Assembly: GCF_964204865.1 (NCBI RefSeq)
Contig: NC_135250.1
Coordinates: forward strand, 9,176,001 to 9,240,000
Direction: 5' to 3'
Source: Styela clava
Taxonomy: Eukaryota; Chordata; Ascidiacea; Stolidobranchia; Styelidae
DNA length: 64,000 nucleotides
The notes beneath the pieces were generated by a model that saw only the letters and a list, made by a program, of their open reading frames with translations, was not told the origin of the DNA and did no database searches. The translations under genes were made by a program, and so were the position numbers. This document shows, in pieces, positions 44,010 to 63,768 of the stretch (the stretch's first letter is position 1; every line of letters begins with the position of its first letter).

Positions 44010-44255
44010 GGGTTTCATTACATTTGAACATGATTTGAGCCCACGTTCATTTGAACCAATACATTCGCACCCGTATATCCGCGGGTTTAATCTATATGCG
44101 GGTGCTGAAATCCGTGGGTTAGGGTTAGTATGGGTTCAAATATCCGCAGGTGCATATTTCCATAGGTGCAATAGTATGCAGGTGCAATTGTCGTGGGTTG
44201 ATATTACCGGTTCAAATTCAAATGTACGTGGGTTCAAATGTAATGGAACCTACTG
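44010..44255. mobile_element. MITE of the 'catttgaaccca' family, copy 2
   Basis: Terminal inverted repeats ggtttcattacatttgaac and gttcaaatgtaatggaacc. The interior parallels copy 1 (cgggtgctgaaatccgtggg, cataggtgcaatagtatgca). The two copies are direct repeats about 360 bp apart. Confidence 0.8.
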
Positions 44256-44465
44256 ATACAATGTTGAAATTGTTGGAAATATGACGCCATCCCATTATAG
44301 CGCCATACTTTGGCACTTCATTCGATAGAATTGAAATTTGGTCTGTCGAATAATTGATGAAAATTATAAAGAAGTAGTTAAGATATAAATCTTAAGAGCA
44401 TAGACTATTTTAGTTGATCCGAAGTTTTTAAAAATGAGGACAAGTCTCAAAAACAAGCACGGAAA

Positions 44466-44590
44466 CAAACCCTATCCACGAGGATTAGGATTTATCTCGG
44501 GGGAGAAGAAAGGGGACAAGACGAATCAATCATATGGGCCGGCTGCCAGTCCATGTCGGGTATGGTACGTTAATCATGATGCCCATGTCA
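44466..44590 (-). mobile_element. tRNA-derived SINE fragment
   Basis: ggattaggatttatctcggg...catatgggccggctgccagtccatgtcgggtatgg matches the tail-proximal half of the SINE in reverse. The tRNA-like head is absent. It sits about 250 bp before the NVL start codon. Confidence 0.65.
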
Positions 44591-44832
44591 GGTAGTTATA
44601 GCTGTTACTTGTTACTATAATTTTCTGCACTGATTACAACGACATGCTAGTCGTCGCCCTACCCACATAATTATACCCAATAGATGAGAACTCAGAACGA
44701 CTCCGTCCATCACTTCAGGGTAGTCCCCGAAATAAACATGCTTCAATCTTCACTGATCCTAACCAAAGTCACTTTGATCTTAACTAAGCTATCTTTCGAT
44801 GTACATTTGAGCTTGAAGGCTAAGCTCCTGGA

Positions 44833-52760
<7,928 letters not shown>

Positions 52761-53630
52761 TATTAAATATAATAGCAAACGTCAAATTCTGCTCTTATTT
52801 TATTTGTTGGAGAAGTTTCTTGTGTCCAATCAGAGATAAATCTTTGATGTAGCACCAGTTCGTTTTGTATTTTGTCTTGCCTTGTACCGTATTTCATAAA
52901 GAGAGTTTTCGTGGTTTCATGCTGTGGCAACATCAAGACATCAATGAATTGTAAGACTGCGTTTTACATACCGGTATGTATATTTTGAGATCAAGCAAAG
53001 GGCTTAATTATAAGTAGAGTACCAGAAGATATTTTTGATTGTCCCTCTTCCGCTATTGTTATTGGCTCTTTGTAAGCAATGACCCCTCGGTTGAATTCCG
53101 TAAGTAAGTCTGTAAAAGGAACATGTCAAACAATCTGCTCTGATCTTTATATTATTCGATTACAGTCCTGATGGCATTTGCCATTTATGACGATGGCATG
53201 ATTCTTCATGCTGACTTGATGTGAAGTCATAAGCAGCGATACTATTAGGAACCTTTAAAACGGACTTGCCTAAGAAGCCTATTTTGGGTGAGCATATCAA
53301 CGTGCTCTTGAGTCCTTACCGGTACACTTATTCTGGTTCAGATCCCAATTTCAGAATAAATCTCAAGTGAATCCACTGATTTGGTTGATATCTTTTACTT
53401 AGTGTCTCTAACAATGCGCCAATGAAAGGAGGGGTGTATCTGCTTTATTACCGGCTTCGACTCTTATTCGTACCAAGTATTATTTCAGTTTGCCGAATTG
53501 ACGCTTTATAAGTCATCATATTTGATAACACTGGTACTTCCCTAATTTTAACATAACCCAAAGGTAAATTTACTCGGTGCGGAAAACCACGTTTCTCCGC
53601 CCTGACTAACTCAGTCCATTCAAATAAATG
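52761..53630. other. NVL 3' flank
   Basis: No gene seen. ATTAAA occurs right after the NVL stop (about 52763) as a possible weak polyadenylation signal. No clear repeat was recognised in this stretch. Confidence 0.4.
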
Positions 53631-53907
53631 GATACGCTCGCCACCGAACCTCTAATTACTCTGCGTGGGTTCGAATCCCATGCAGGGATGGTTATGTGCG
53701 AGAGGATTGCTGGACTCCTCGCCGCCGTTGGGTGGTTCACGTAACCGCTGGTCGGTTATGGCTTCCTCCACCACCAAGTCCATGCTTCCGAAAACAAACC
53801 ATATAACTAATCCCATACCTGACTTGGAATGGTAACCGGACGAGTAGCCGTGGTTCGCCATATGGATAAGTCGTCTTATCGGCTTTCCTCTCCCCCCGGG
53901 ATAAATC
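53631..53907 (+). mobile_element. tRNA-derived SINE, copy 4 (5'-truncated)
   Basis: Begins within the tRNA-like part (atacgctcgccaccg), has the B box gggttcgaatcc and the whole body to tctccccccgggataaatc, but lacks the A box and the ATCCT tail. Its body is very close in sequence to copies 1 and 2, so it is young. Confidence 0.85.
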
Positions 53908-55421
53908 TCACTCCATAGTAGTAAATTTGATGACATCGAATCAAAAATGTTAATGTAATATTGGAAGAGATGGAACCCAAAAGTTTCGAATATCCGTCTT
54001 GACTAGGCGTCAATTCTGCACGCCCAGATATTTTGCAGGCCAGCGAAATGGACGGGATTACATTAGAATTGTTACGACAGTGAACATTTATCCCCCCCTT
54101 ACTCCCCACTGTTTGGGAATCAACCGGGAATGTGAAAAAACAAGGCATCAGCAAAGGCCAATAAAAAAACTTGCACAAAGAAGTGACTGGAAGCATCTAG
54201 CGCCCATCAACAACCTAGACCTAAAATAAATGTAGATTTACTGATTGAATGAAGCCAAAACGTCCATGCTACCGTAAAGGTAGAAGTGAATGGGAAGTAG
54301 ATTGCTAAATTTGCAAACAGGAAGACTTTTCATAGAAAGGTGTCGCATATCTAACTTCTGATAAACATTGATAGATGCAGAGTCGGTGAACGAAGAAATA
54401 AACAAGATACCCGTTAACACAAAGAAAGGGATTTCAACGCTTCAGTACAGCTTTAAAGATAGTCTCGTAGAAAATTATTTGTGTTTCTGAAGTCTGTATT
54501 ATGTGTGTTTACTGTATTATGCCTACTCTTGCGGAAAAGCGACAGCAGCCATATTCTAAGATGCACTCGGAATTTATACCGCAATAAGAGTGTTTTACTC
54601 GCAAAAATTAGTAATAAGAGTGTGTTCTCGCAAAAATTAGTAAACGTGGCTGGAATAAATTTGTTCGAGATTGTGTCTTGTCAGATATGGTAACCCTGGT
54701 ACAGTATTATATATACTGAGAGTTCATTGAAACAGAACCCACTCTATTTATATATTTGCATTGGGTGGTTACTGACTCCGATCGCATCGTTACCACCCAG
54801 TCATATATCGCAAACTTCAGTATATATATATATATGTTCTATTCTTATATATTTTTTATTTTATATCATGAATTGAATTCTAGTTTGTCAAAAATTATCT
54901 CTCTCTCTTTTCTTCCTTGAGCATTAATTTGTTACATCTTGCTTCAATATTTTCTGTATATAATCTATTTCAGTATAAATTTATATTCAGATATTTTTAA
55001 TATAATAATATTTATTTTATAACCATGTAATCAAATTGAAGATAAACATACATTTGCAAAAAGAAATAAAAACTCATAAATCACAGGTAAGGAGAGCCAC
55101 GGAGGCTATCTAGCTGTGGCACTCTATGATCTATTGCTGGCATTAATTAAAAGTGGAAAAAATTCGAGTTTTGTTTCCAAGTTTGAAATTTAAGTTTTGA
55201 AATATTGAAGGTGGCATATATATGATTTTTGAAGTGACGCACAAATTTGGCAATTTCAGAGAAATAAATATCTTTCAGTTGTAATACTCTCATTGCTTGT
55301 ATAATAGTGCGTTATAAACGTGAAGTGAATCTGCAAATATACCGTATTGAATGTTTCCTCATCGAACAACCTGCCAGGATAAAGTTGAAATGTTGCCTTC
55401 TCTCGAACAAAAATCGAAAAA
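53908..55421. other. Intergenic, convergent between NVL and the methyltransferase
   Basis: No gene recognised. A 29-bp tandem duplication (aataagagtgt...ctcgcaaaaattagt) lies at about 54584-54642, and a (TA)n run at about 54820. The minus-strand methyltransferase 3' UTR should lie in the right part. Confidence 0.45.
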
Positions 55422-56300
55422 TTACAACTTGGAATATTTGTGGAAAAGAATCAACGGGAATTCATACGTTAACGCCAGTTTTAATTCATCATTAGATACA
55501 TCTTCAGGAGCACTTACCAACTTTCGAATTTGGCATTCATACCAATCGAGAGGGTCAATTGTAAAATCTATGTTTTTCGACATTGTGTGGTATTCTCCAA
55601 TTGTAGCCATGCAAGATTTGTATTCAGCAAGAGTGCTGAGGCGGGTTTCGACTAAAGTTGAAATATATGATTTATTTTCGACGTTTATCCTATCGAAGAT
55701 ATTTTTATATCTGCTGTCGATATAATCATTTTTCGGGCTAGCTTTCGAACGACGCAAAAACTCGTTATGTATTTGGATATATAAATCTTGGCTTGAATGT
55801 TCTGTTGAAGAAGTAGAATTAATTTGTTGAATGTTCGTAATAATGTACGCAAAGACAGCAACGCATCCTCCTGGTTTAAGTACTCTTTCACATTCTTTTT
55901 TAAAAATTTCCATGTCTAGAAAATGAGCTGCTGTAGCACAAATCACTAAATCCACGCTGTTACTTTCTGCAGGAATTCGATCATCATTTACCGTCTGAAA
56001 TTTCATATTAGAGTCAGGATACAGTCCCTTTGCCACAGAAATTTGTGCAGCACTTATGTCAATTCCCAGAATAGATTCGAAGAATGGAGAAAACATGGAA
56101 GTGGCTTGGCCGCCCCCACATCCAACATCAATCATGCGAGAAAATTTACCAGTGTTTTTTTGATCATGCATTTGCTTCTCCATGTAACTGATGACTATTT
56201 TTGGTATCTCGGAACTGTATGCCGGTCTTCGTTCATTATACAGCTTTGCCAAATCGTAATCTTCATACGAGCGGCCGAAAGTCCGGGCTGATTGAAACAT
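55422..56300 (-). CDS. Class I SAM-dependent methyltransferase, intronless, 292 aa
   Basis: Motif I is I-D-V-G-C-G-G-G-Q-A (57-66), followed by the acidic ribose ligand in L-G-I-D (D81), then D-L-V-I-C-A-T-A-A-H-F (motif IV region) and R-V-L-K-P-G-G (post-motif). The N-terminal F-x-x-S-x-x-Y-D-L-A-K-L-Y-N-E-R-R-P-x-Y segment is typical of the trans-aconitate methyltransferase / UbiE-like small-molecule group that exists in yeast, amoebae and fish. It would transfer a methyl group from SAM to a small acid or metabolite, probably in the cytosol; the substrate cannot be told. The frame is single-exon from an ATG preceded by aaacaaa. No signal or membrane segment. It faces NVL tail to tail, 2.66 kb away. 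Confidence 0.88.
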   Translation of the reverse strand: MFQSARTFGRSYEDYDLAKLYNERRPAYSSEIPKIVISYMEKQMHDQKNTGKFSRMIDVGCGGGQATSMFSPFFESILGIDISAAQISVAKGLYPDSNMKFQTVNDDRIPAESNSVDLVICATAAHFLDMEIFKKECERVLKPGGCVAVFAYIITNIQQINSTSSTEHSSQDLYIQIHNEFLRRSKASPKNDYIDSRYKNIFDRINVENKSYISTLVETRLSTLAEYKSCMATIGEYHTMSKNIDFTIDPLDWYECQIRKLVSAPEDVSNDELKLALTYEFPLILFHKYSKL

Positions 56301-57969
56301 TTTGTTTAGCAGAATAACTCAATCATATAGCACAAGAATAAGACGATAACACCGATCTATAAAATTGGCAGGTGAACAAATCAATATTTATGATATATAT
56401 ATGAAATCAATATATATATAACAAAAGACACTTCCGATTTAGACCACGTCACCTTGATTGTAAATATACGCCAGTCAATATTGCTTTAATACCCCTTGCG
56501 CTCGATTCTAAAAGAAGTAACGATTGTGAGAGAGATGACCTACGTTTTAATAAGAAGTGATGCAATGATGTTGATCATGATATTGAATCGATGGAAAGGA
56601 GCGTTTACATAAGGACATATTTTCAAAACTCAAAATTATACGTAGTCTTACCATACGTCCCGTTTTAGGCAGGAGTGTCCCGGCCGGTCGAAAGTACCGC
56701 CTTGGCGCTCAGCCAGACAGCATAATACACAAATATTGCCAATTAGCATGTTCTCGTTGCTGTGTAACGTTGACGTGTAAGCCTACTTACTGAAGGTGAA
56801 TGCGTGATTTTCTTTGTTTCGTTGTTTTCCGGTAACAATTACAATTTGTTACGTGTAAGCCCTGGACCTGTAAACATATATTTACAAATGACTTAAAACG
56901 AGAATACAGGGAATATGCGCATGAACTCTCGATGACAAGACAATACGGTCAATAAAGACAGTCGGGATGGCTTTAAATGTAGGCCTATGTAGTAAAATCG
57001 GAAAATGTAAAGTAAAAAAAAATACAGCTGAGGGCATTGGTCTGTGGATTCGTGTCGCTTTGAGGTCACAAAAATATGTTAACCCTAATTATACGTAATC
57101 GAACAAAATTGAGCGAAACTATTGGGACCTCTAAAACTGCAAACTATATTAAACGAATTCGGAGGAGCTTGAACACAAGAAAATAAACGAAGAACAATGT
57201 TTAGACATCGCCGCTGCGTCACGCAATCGCGTTGTGGTATCTGAATTGTTTTTTTTACTAGAATCAAGTTGTTTTTTCTGAGATTGCTTCGATTCGAAAT
57301 TCTGAAACTTACATCACTAATACATCCAAAACTATTTACGCGCACTCTAAAACACGTTGAAGAGAATTCACAATCGACTACAGATTGAAAAAGAATTGGT
57401 TTCGACTCTCGAGTTAAAAAAATTTCGATTACAAGAAAATCGAATTTTGATAACGCGAACTTCGGCGTATGCCAAAATTCATTTTTTCAACCAACACAGT
57501 TAGAAACTCCTAAAAAGTTACTCTAATTCCTTAATTCGAATTTGAGTGAGGAATTTTGACTATTTCAATACCATTGAAAATTTGCAATTCCAATGAGTAA
57601 CAAAAGAGCAGTCTGTGTAGATTAGTTGTAGTAAGAGAATCATGTATCGGCGTATTTCTGTTTCAGGGTCGAGAGTGCTAGGACGTAACTGTGGCGACTC
57701 AAACGAAATATACAAACCCCGAATCTTTTTACATATTCAACTTGCCAACTTTTAACAATTTATTTTTTGAAATGCAATTTTGCGGCATTTGCAGTAAGAC
57801 ATAAATTCAGTCGCGTTTTCGAACACCATTTTCCTCTATTCTTGAACGATTTACCAAAAACAGGACGGTTCCTCGTTTGTCATCAATTGAACCAACCCAG
57901 AAAGATGAATATGCGCGCTCATATTATATACCTTGAATAACTGCGACAGCGGAGTGAGTCTGTATAGAG
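56301..57969. other. Upstream of the methyltransferase, nothing recognised
   Basis: AT-rich DNA with a short (TA)n tract at about 56393-56420. It should contain the methyltransferase promoter on the minus strand. No exon or RNA gene recognised. Confidence 0.4.
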
Positions 57970-58589
57970 CAGGGTCGTCTAACCCGTGGCCATATGTGGC
58001 CCGCCGAGGAGTTTCGAGTGGCCTGCGCTGTATTTTCGGAATTAAATAAAAAAAAAATTGAGTAAAACTTCTATTTTTCGAGTGATGTAGTTAATATGAA
58101 GATTTGATACAAACAATTTGTCCATTTTCCTGAAATGCGCTCTGCTAGTCCGTTCAAACGAGCCATGAGTACCATCACCAACTGGAAGATATCGATACAT
58201 AAATAGTAGCTTACACACTTGGGCAGAATGGCAGTTTTAATGACCTCATAATTTGGCAGCACGTAGATCATTAATTTCTGACAGTCATATGGAAAATTCG
58301 CTTCGCATTGCTACATCGTTCTTTTCAGCGAATATTGACAAACTTGTTAGCGGAAAACAGTGCCAAACTTCACACTAAAATGTCTACGTGTAGAAAAAAC
58401 TTTGTTGACTCTTTCTTCGTTTTTTTATTGTTCTTATTATTGAGAAAGTTTGGTTCGAGGGTTTTGTTTGTTTTTCAATAACTTTTGGTCAGTGTAGCGA
58501 AACTAGAACATAATTACCATGTTAAGTGGCCCGCGCAATCATTAGTAAACTAAATGTGGCCCGTCGCCCAAAAAGGTTGGCCGACCCTG
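57970..58589. mobile_element. Non-autonomous hAT element with perfect 8-bp target duplication
   Basis: 620 bp, flanked on both sides by gtatagag (57962-57969 and 58590-58597), the 8-bp duplication expected of hAT. The ends cagggtcgtctaacccgtgg and, inverted, ggttggccgaccctg are terminal repeats; ggcccgc motifs lie just inside each end. Internal frames are short (66 codons at most) and show no transposase motif, so movement would need an outside enzyme. Confidence 0.92.
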
Positions 58590-58597
58590 GTATAGAG

Positions 58598-60539
58598 AGT
58601 CTTTGACATATTTTAGTTATTTATCTGGTTTTGTTCGGACAAGAGGCACGAGAAAGCGTAGTATTACGTCAACATACAACCCTCACGAAACTCTGGGCTG
58701 ACCACGCTTTTGCATATTGGATTTTTAATATGGATATTCTCGACTGTTTACGCCTGAGATGTAGAGTCCGAAATTGATTTCCATGCTATCTGTCATCGAC
58801 TCCCATGTGACAAGTAAGAAAATCAAAATCAGACTAACACCAAAAAAATTTACTCCCCGAATAGATTATTGATAGTAGAAGTTGTGTTAATGGTCCATCC
58901 AGAGTCATATATCTTAATATTCACAGCTTTTGGCTGGATTTACTCTTATGACATTCTAAATGATTTCCTACCCACGGCTATGGTAGCACGGTATAAAACA
59001 CAATAATATAATAACCACATTCTAATTTATTTCAGTAAAAATAAAGATCCATTTTTGATATTATGGGACACTAGTTATAGTAGCCTAGTTATATTAGGTG
59101 TTTTGGAATATCATTATTTCATCGAACTAATTTCAAAAGCTCGAACTGGTTTTAAAAATAATATACACTATTTACATATGCATCACACATGATCAAAGAT
59201 GCTTTAGGTATAATCTGACCCACCAATGTCATACTACTACATCGGCGAAAAAGCAGGTCCACCATCACACTAGCATGTAGTACTGAGGGCAGAGAACTCA
59301 AATAGGGGCCACAATCTACAGGTGCTCCAAAAGCAAAAAAAGACACACGCTAAATTTGTCCGTGTGTCTTTGGCGCTATCTACTAATTACAGTATAGGCA
59401 TTGATTACAGAATACAATATTGTTGATTTTCAACATTTCGAAAAAAATTATATGAAATTAAGCTAAATAAGAATTACATAACAAGCTACCATAACAAAGC
59501 TACAAAAACACAAAAGCTCATCGGTAAATGGCAGTAACGGTAGGTATAATAAGAGAATGACACAAGAATTATTGGTCATGTACATGGTGTGCAATTCCCT
59601 TTAAAAAAATTTGGTCACAAATGCGAACATTTTTCGTAATTGCTTAATCACCTCAACATAGGGGTGAACATTTTCAACTGAAATAGGTTTTGATAAGTAG
59701 TGGTTCCCAACTAGAGTTCTATCGATCTTTATCTGAGCTCAAGCGAGCCCATTGCAAGGGTTCAATATAGACCTACACATTTAACATGTTTCTTAGAAGC
59801 TGATGCTAGTAGATTAGATTGTATAGCGAGTCCGAAGAAATTGGATAGAATTAACAAATTAGTGCCTCTTTAGATGTCATAGGTATTTACCATTACCGAC
59901 AATTCTTCTAGGGACAAATGTTTAAATATGGAAGAATTTCGAACAATACCATGGAATCATTGAATGCGGTTTGGCGGCCAGGAAAGGGTGGGGAACCAGT
60001 GGTATAATACAATGACTGGTGCACTTTCCCACTCGTTTACAGAATTTCAAATTACGAAGATGAAGCAAAATCGATGCTTGATACAGCCAATCTAGCATAC
60101 TCGATTAGGAAAAATTATACGATTGAAAAGCACCATGTGCAAGCGAAGACTAGGACCTATAAGCACCGTTTGAATATGAGAACATCGCAAAAGTAAAACA
60201 TTACAGAATATAATAAGTACAGAACCAGTGTTTGCAAGCACAAATGGAAAATATCTTGTACCATTCTAGCATAAAAGTAGTACCTTGTGGAATTCAGCCA
60301 TTGTTTGTGGATTTATTTCTATATTTTGGTCCAAGTCTATAAACTTAAGATTTCATTTAATGATTTGATGAAAAATAAGAAATGTTCCTAGAACAAGATG
60401 TCGTCACAATTCATTGTATGAAAGCAAAAAAAGCCAAAAGTAAAATTGAAAATCACAATAGGTTGAGTCAGGATAAAATAACAATGTATATGTCACAATT
60501 ATTGTTGGTGAATCTAATGTAAATTTACAAATGAACATC
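58598..60539. other. Intergenic, nothing recognised
   Basis: No gene recognised. agacacacg (about 59342) and cgtgtgtct (about 59361) form a small hairpin. Part of this stretch could be 3' UTR or distal 3' exons of the delta-catenin gene, but none could be identified. Confidence 0.35.
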
Positions 60540-60865
60540 AATACCATTGCCGGGAATTTTTCCAGGTGATTATTAAAACATCTGTCGAGAACTTCCCCAA
60601 GAGAATATTATGACCATTTCCGAGAATTGTTCACGTGAAGAGCATGACATTGCTGAGATATTCCCAAAGCATATTACAGCCATTGCCGAGAATTTTCAAA
60701 AATATTACGGCCGTCGTCAAGAATTTTCCAATTTTTTTACGACCATTGCCGAGAATGTCCAGAGTAAATATTATGACCATTGTCGGAAAATTTCCCAAGC
60801 TCACATTATGGCCATTGTATCCGAAGTAAATATTCTAACCATGGTCGAGAATTTCTGTCTGATGC
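60540..60865 (+). repeat. Degenerate ~40-50-bp tandem repeat
   Basis: About seven copies of a unit of the form atattatgaccattgccgag + aattttccaag, diverged by substitutions and indels. It keeps a 105-codon plus-strand frame open (60610-60927) and a 64-codon frame beside it, both products of the repeat. Confidence 0.75.
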
Positions 60866-62044
60866 CTAGCGTGGTCAGTGCGAGAAATTTTTTTGATCGA
60901 CATTACAGTAATATTAGGTTATGTTGATGACCTCATAAGCACACTTTCCAAATATATGATACAAAAAATGTTAAATGCAAATGTGAAAAACCACGATTTT
61001 ACAAAAATACATTATCTGTCTCTCCTCGACATGAGAATGTTAAAAATTTTGTTAGAAAACAGTACATTTTTTCAAAAATCCTAAAACCTTTTTCTTAGTT
61101 TCGCATATCATACCAATCGAACAAATAAGGCACACATCATGAATGAATCAATCGCAATTAATTAATAAAGTACAAAAACATTTTCAGATTTAGTGATTAA
61201 ATAGAGCGGATTGACCAAACTGGCGACGATTGGTATAATGGCATTTAAGATATGTTATGAAAGTGTTAAAAATTACGTATAGGCTAATTATTAGAAATTT
61301 ATAATGCTATTCAAAAGAACTCTACACAATGATATGATGTTGAGGACTATAAATATATATGGTTGGTTCGAACGAATGTTTTTAGCAAGCCAAGTGCGAC
61401 TTAGTATAAGACCAAGCTTGGTTAGAATATAATTAAGCATAAATCGAGCTTGATAAGTTGGATTTAAAAATGATCCAGACTAAATCCGAATGTGAAATAA
61501 TACAATTACTGTAAATGTCTAGTGTGTCTATGTCCTATTAGCATAGACGTGATTAGATAAAAATTTTACAAATGCAAAAAGCGAGGCCCGAATATTAGTT
61601 GGCCCATTTTTCATCAGTTCTGTCAGTTTCATGGTTGAAAATTAGTCTTGTTTACGTTATTAGGACTTTGTTGAAAAAATAATCTTCAGCGCACCAAAAT
61701 GCAAGATTGTTTTTAGCACCTTTTTTGAAAGTCTTGTCTCAGCAGAAGTAGAAAAACGTTGCGACACAAAACCTATTGTGTAACATTATAAGTTATTAAT
61801 ATCAATTGCTTTATTCGTGGCATCACGATAAGTTCTTTATATTATTGTCTTTAGTTTATTTCCCCTTCATCTTACACCCATGAATCAGTGGGTCCTTCAT
61901 TTTGTTCAGAGTTCACAGCCGATTTGTTTTTCTGAAAAAAAAGCACAGAAAAAAAAATTAGTGCACTTTCTAAACGTTCGCCTATTTTACATCAAGTTGT
62001 GTAAAAGGACTAAAACCTATGGGCAGGAGGGGATGATCATTGGG
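60866..62044. other. Intergenic, nothing recognised
   Basis: No gene, RNA gene or clear repeat was recognised here. Confidence 0.35.
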
Positions 62045-62150
62045 CTAAAACAGACCAAACTTGTAATAGAACCAAAATAAGGAAAATCAGAATAAAATTA
62101 TGGCCTAACCCTAACCTGGTACACATAATACGGGAGTACCGAATAAAGTA
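62045..62150. mobile_element. Fragment of the AAGATGGCGGAC TIR family
   Basis: cttgtaatagaaccaaaata through ttatggcctaaccctaacct to tacgggagtaccgaataaag matches the right half of the elements at 30602-30970 and 63769-64000. The left half is missing. Confidence 0.7.
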
Positions 62151-63058
62151 CCACACACCCTGAAATTAGACAAATCAACAGAACTCTTTTGATACCAAAG
62201 TTCTCATACATATCAGAATATATAGTAGAAAAATGACTATTTGACCCATTTTTGTCATAAAATTATAGCAATTATTGATTACTGTACTTCAATTAACATA
62301 ACTTATATTCCGCAAGAGCTGTATGTCATTCATTCATTTCGAAATCGTGTTTGTATTCCAAGAGCGAATTTCCCAAGTGAATATTTCCCAGAACCAATTT
62401 TAGATCACTATAAACAAATTGTCACGATTGCAGATGTCATAAACCAAAATTGTCATACCTCATTCATGGCATATTCTTCATTGTTCCCCTGTTTTCTTCT
62501 TGGGAAAGTGCCACTTTCTACAGCATCGTCATATGGACGATTGTTCAGTGCTTTTTGGCTAAATTAAAAAAAGAATATGTATTTCTATAAATAATTTTAT
62601 TTCCCATAGAACCAGTTGATGGATAATTCAAAATACCAGAATAGTAAACTAAACTCAAGCGATTTGAGTATCTACAAGAGCATCAACAATATTTGAGTAA
62701 GTTCAGTTGGAGAAAATATTCAATTTGGAAATAGGCTTCAATAAAAATCCAGAAACCCAGCAGAAGTATCAGAAATACCAATGACCAAGGCAATTTGAAA
62801 TTGGTTATTTTCAATAAAAGGAATTCCAGACATTAGAAATAGTTCAGAATAAATAAAATTTCAACTTCTGAATAGCTAAGAAAAATAGAAAATCAGTCGA
62901 AATAATGTTAGTTTTAACTATTTTGCACCACTAAATTCAATTTCTATCTATTTACAATCAATTTGTGAACAGGATTGGATTTAGAATTTATTCGATTTTC
63001 AAAAATATTATTTTTTAGAATGTATTCCTAATCGTAAATTATTTTTATCCTAGCTAAC
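62151..63058. other. Intron or 3' region of the delta-catenin gene
   Basis: No exon recognised on the minus strand here. Probably an intron after the exon at 63059-63211, since that exon ends at a GT without a stop codon. Confidence 0.4.
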
Positions 63059-63564
63059 CTTCTGGGAAGAGTGGCTGCAGTGACAGTTGGCACGAAGTGT
63101 GTTTTATTCCATCCATCCTTTTTATACATGGAATGCAGTTCTTTGATATCCCACAACACTTTCAGCACTTGACCGGCGGCTTTCACAACTCTTTGATGGT
63201 ACTTTCCATCCCTGAAAAATGTCACGCAACCATGAGGAAAATGAGTCATATCAGTTAATTTGAAAACTAGCGTAAAATATTCTTTGCCGAGCATGGTCAT
63301 TGATGGACCACGCCTCAGCGGCGTGATCCATCAATGGCCATGCTTGGCTATAGATGACTCTTCTCCGATCCTACCTTGAATTATTCACTGTCGTGATACG
63401 TTCGATTCCACCAGCTTCTCGTAAATGTCTAGCATTTGTGGCACTTCTCTCTACTATGACTCGTACTGTGTTGAGCACAGCGATATATGTCAGGTCTGAT
63501 AAAGCAGTTTGAGATTCTGTGCTTCCAGGCAATTTATATGCCAGATCTCTCATGGCATATTTTC
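63059..63564 (-). CDS. Delta-catenin (p120/ARVCF/CTNND2 family), two internal exons, partial
   Basis: Exons 63564-63375 and 63211-63059 on the minus strand join in frame across a GT-AG intron. The first codes the last Armadillo-repeat part (...S-D-L-T-Y-I-A-V-L-N-T-V-R-V-I-V-E and L-R-E-A-G-G-I-E-R-I). The second continues D-G-K-Y-H-Q-R-V-V-K-A-A-G-Q-V-L-K-V-L-W, then K-E-L-H-S-M-Y-K-K-D-G-W-N-K-T-H-F. The Y-K-K-D-G-W segment directly after the last repeat is a hallmark of CTNND2/ARVCF/p120. These proteins bind the juxtamembrane tail of cadherins and steer Rho GTPases at adherens junctions. The N-terminal coil and earlier repeats lie beyond the right edge. The C-terminal exons should lie to the left but were not recognised. 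The donor GTTAGC is non-consensus. Which of the vertebrate paralogues it matches best cannot be said; invertebrates usually have one. Confidence 0.83.
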
Positions 63565-63768
63565 CTGATAAGATAAAAAGATAAGAGTATGATAAGATAA
63601 GGTATGATTGAGGAATTCTCTGAAAAGCAAGAAAAAAAAGGCAAATTTGACAAAAGCAAACTTCTTGATAAACACTTTTCAGCATTTAAACTTTTTCAAA
63701 GAGAAGGAAATCTGTAGCAAATCTGTACATTATCTACCTTATCAGAGATTTGCGGTCATCGTTACACA

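Noticed and set aside
55351-55725. A 124-codon plus-strand frame
   Set aside because: It overlaps the C-terminal part of the minus-strand methyltransferase in antisense and has no motif of its own.
58071-58271. Remnant hAT transposase in the minus strand of the 57970-58589 element
   Set aside because: The 66-codon frame shows no BED finger, catalytic or dimerisation motif that I can recognise.
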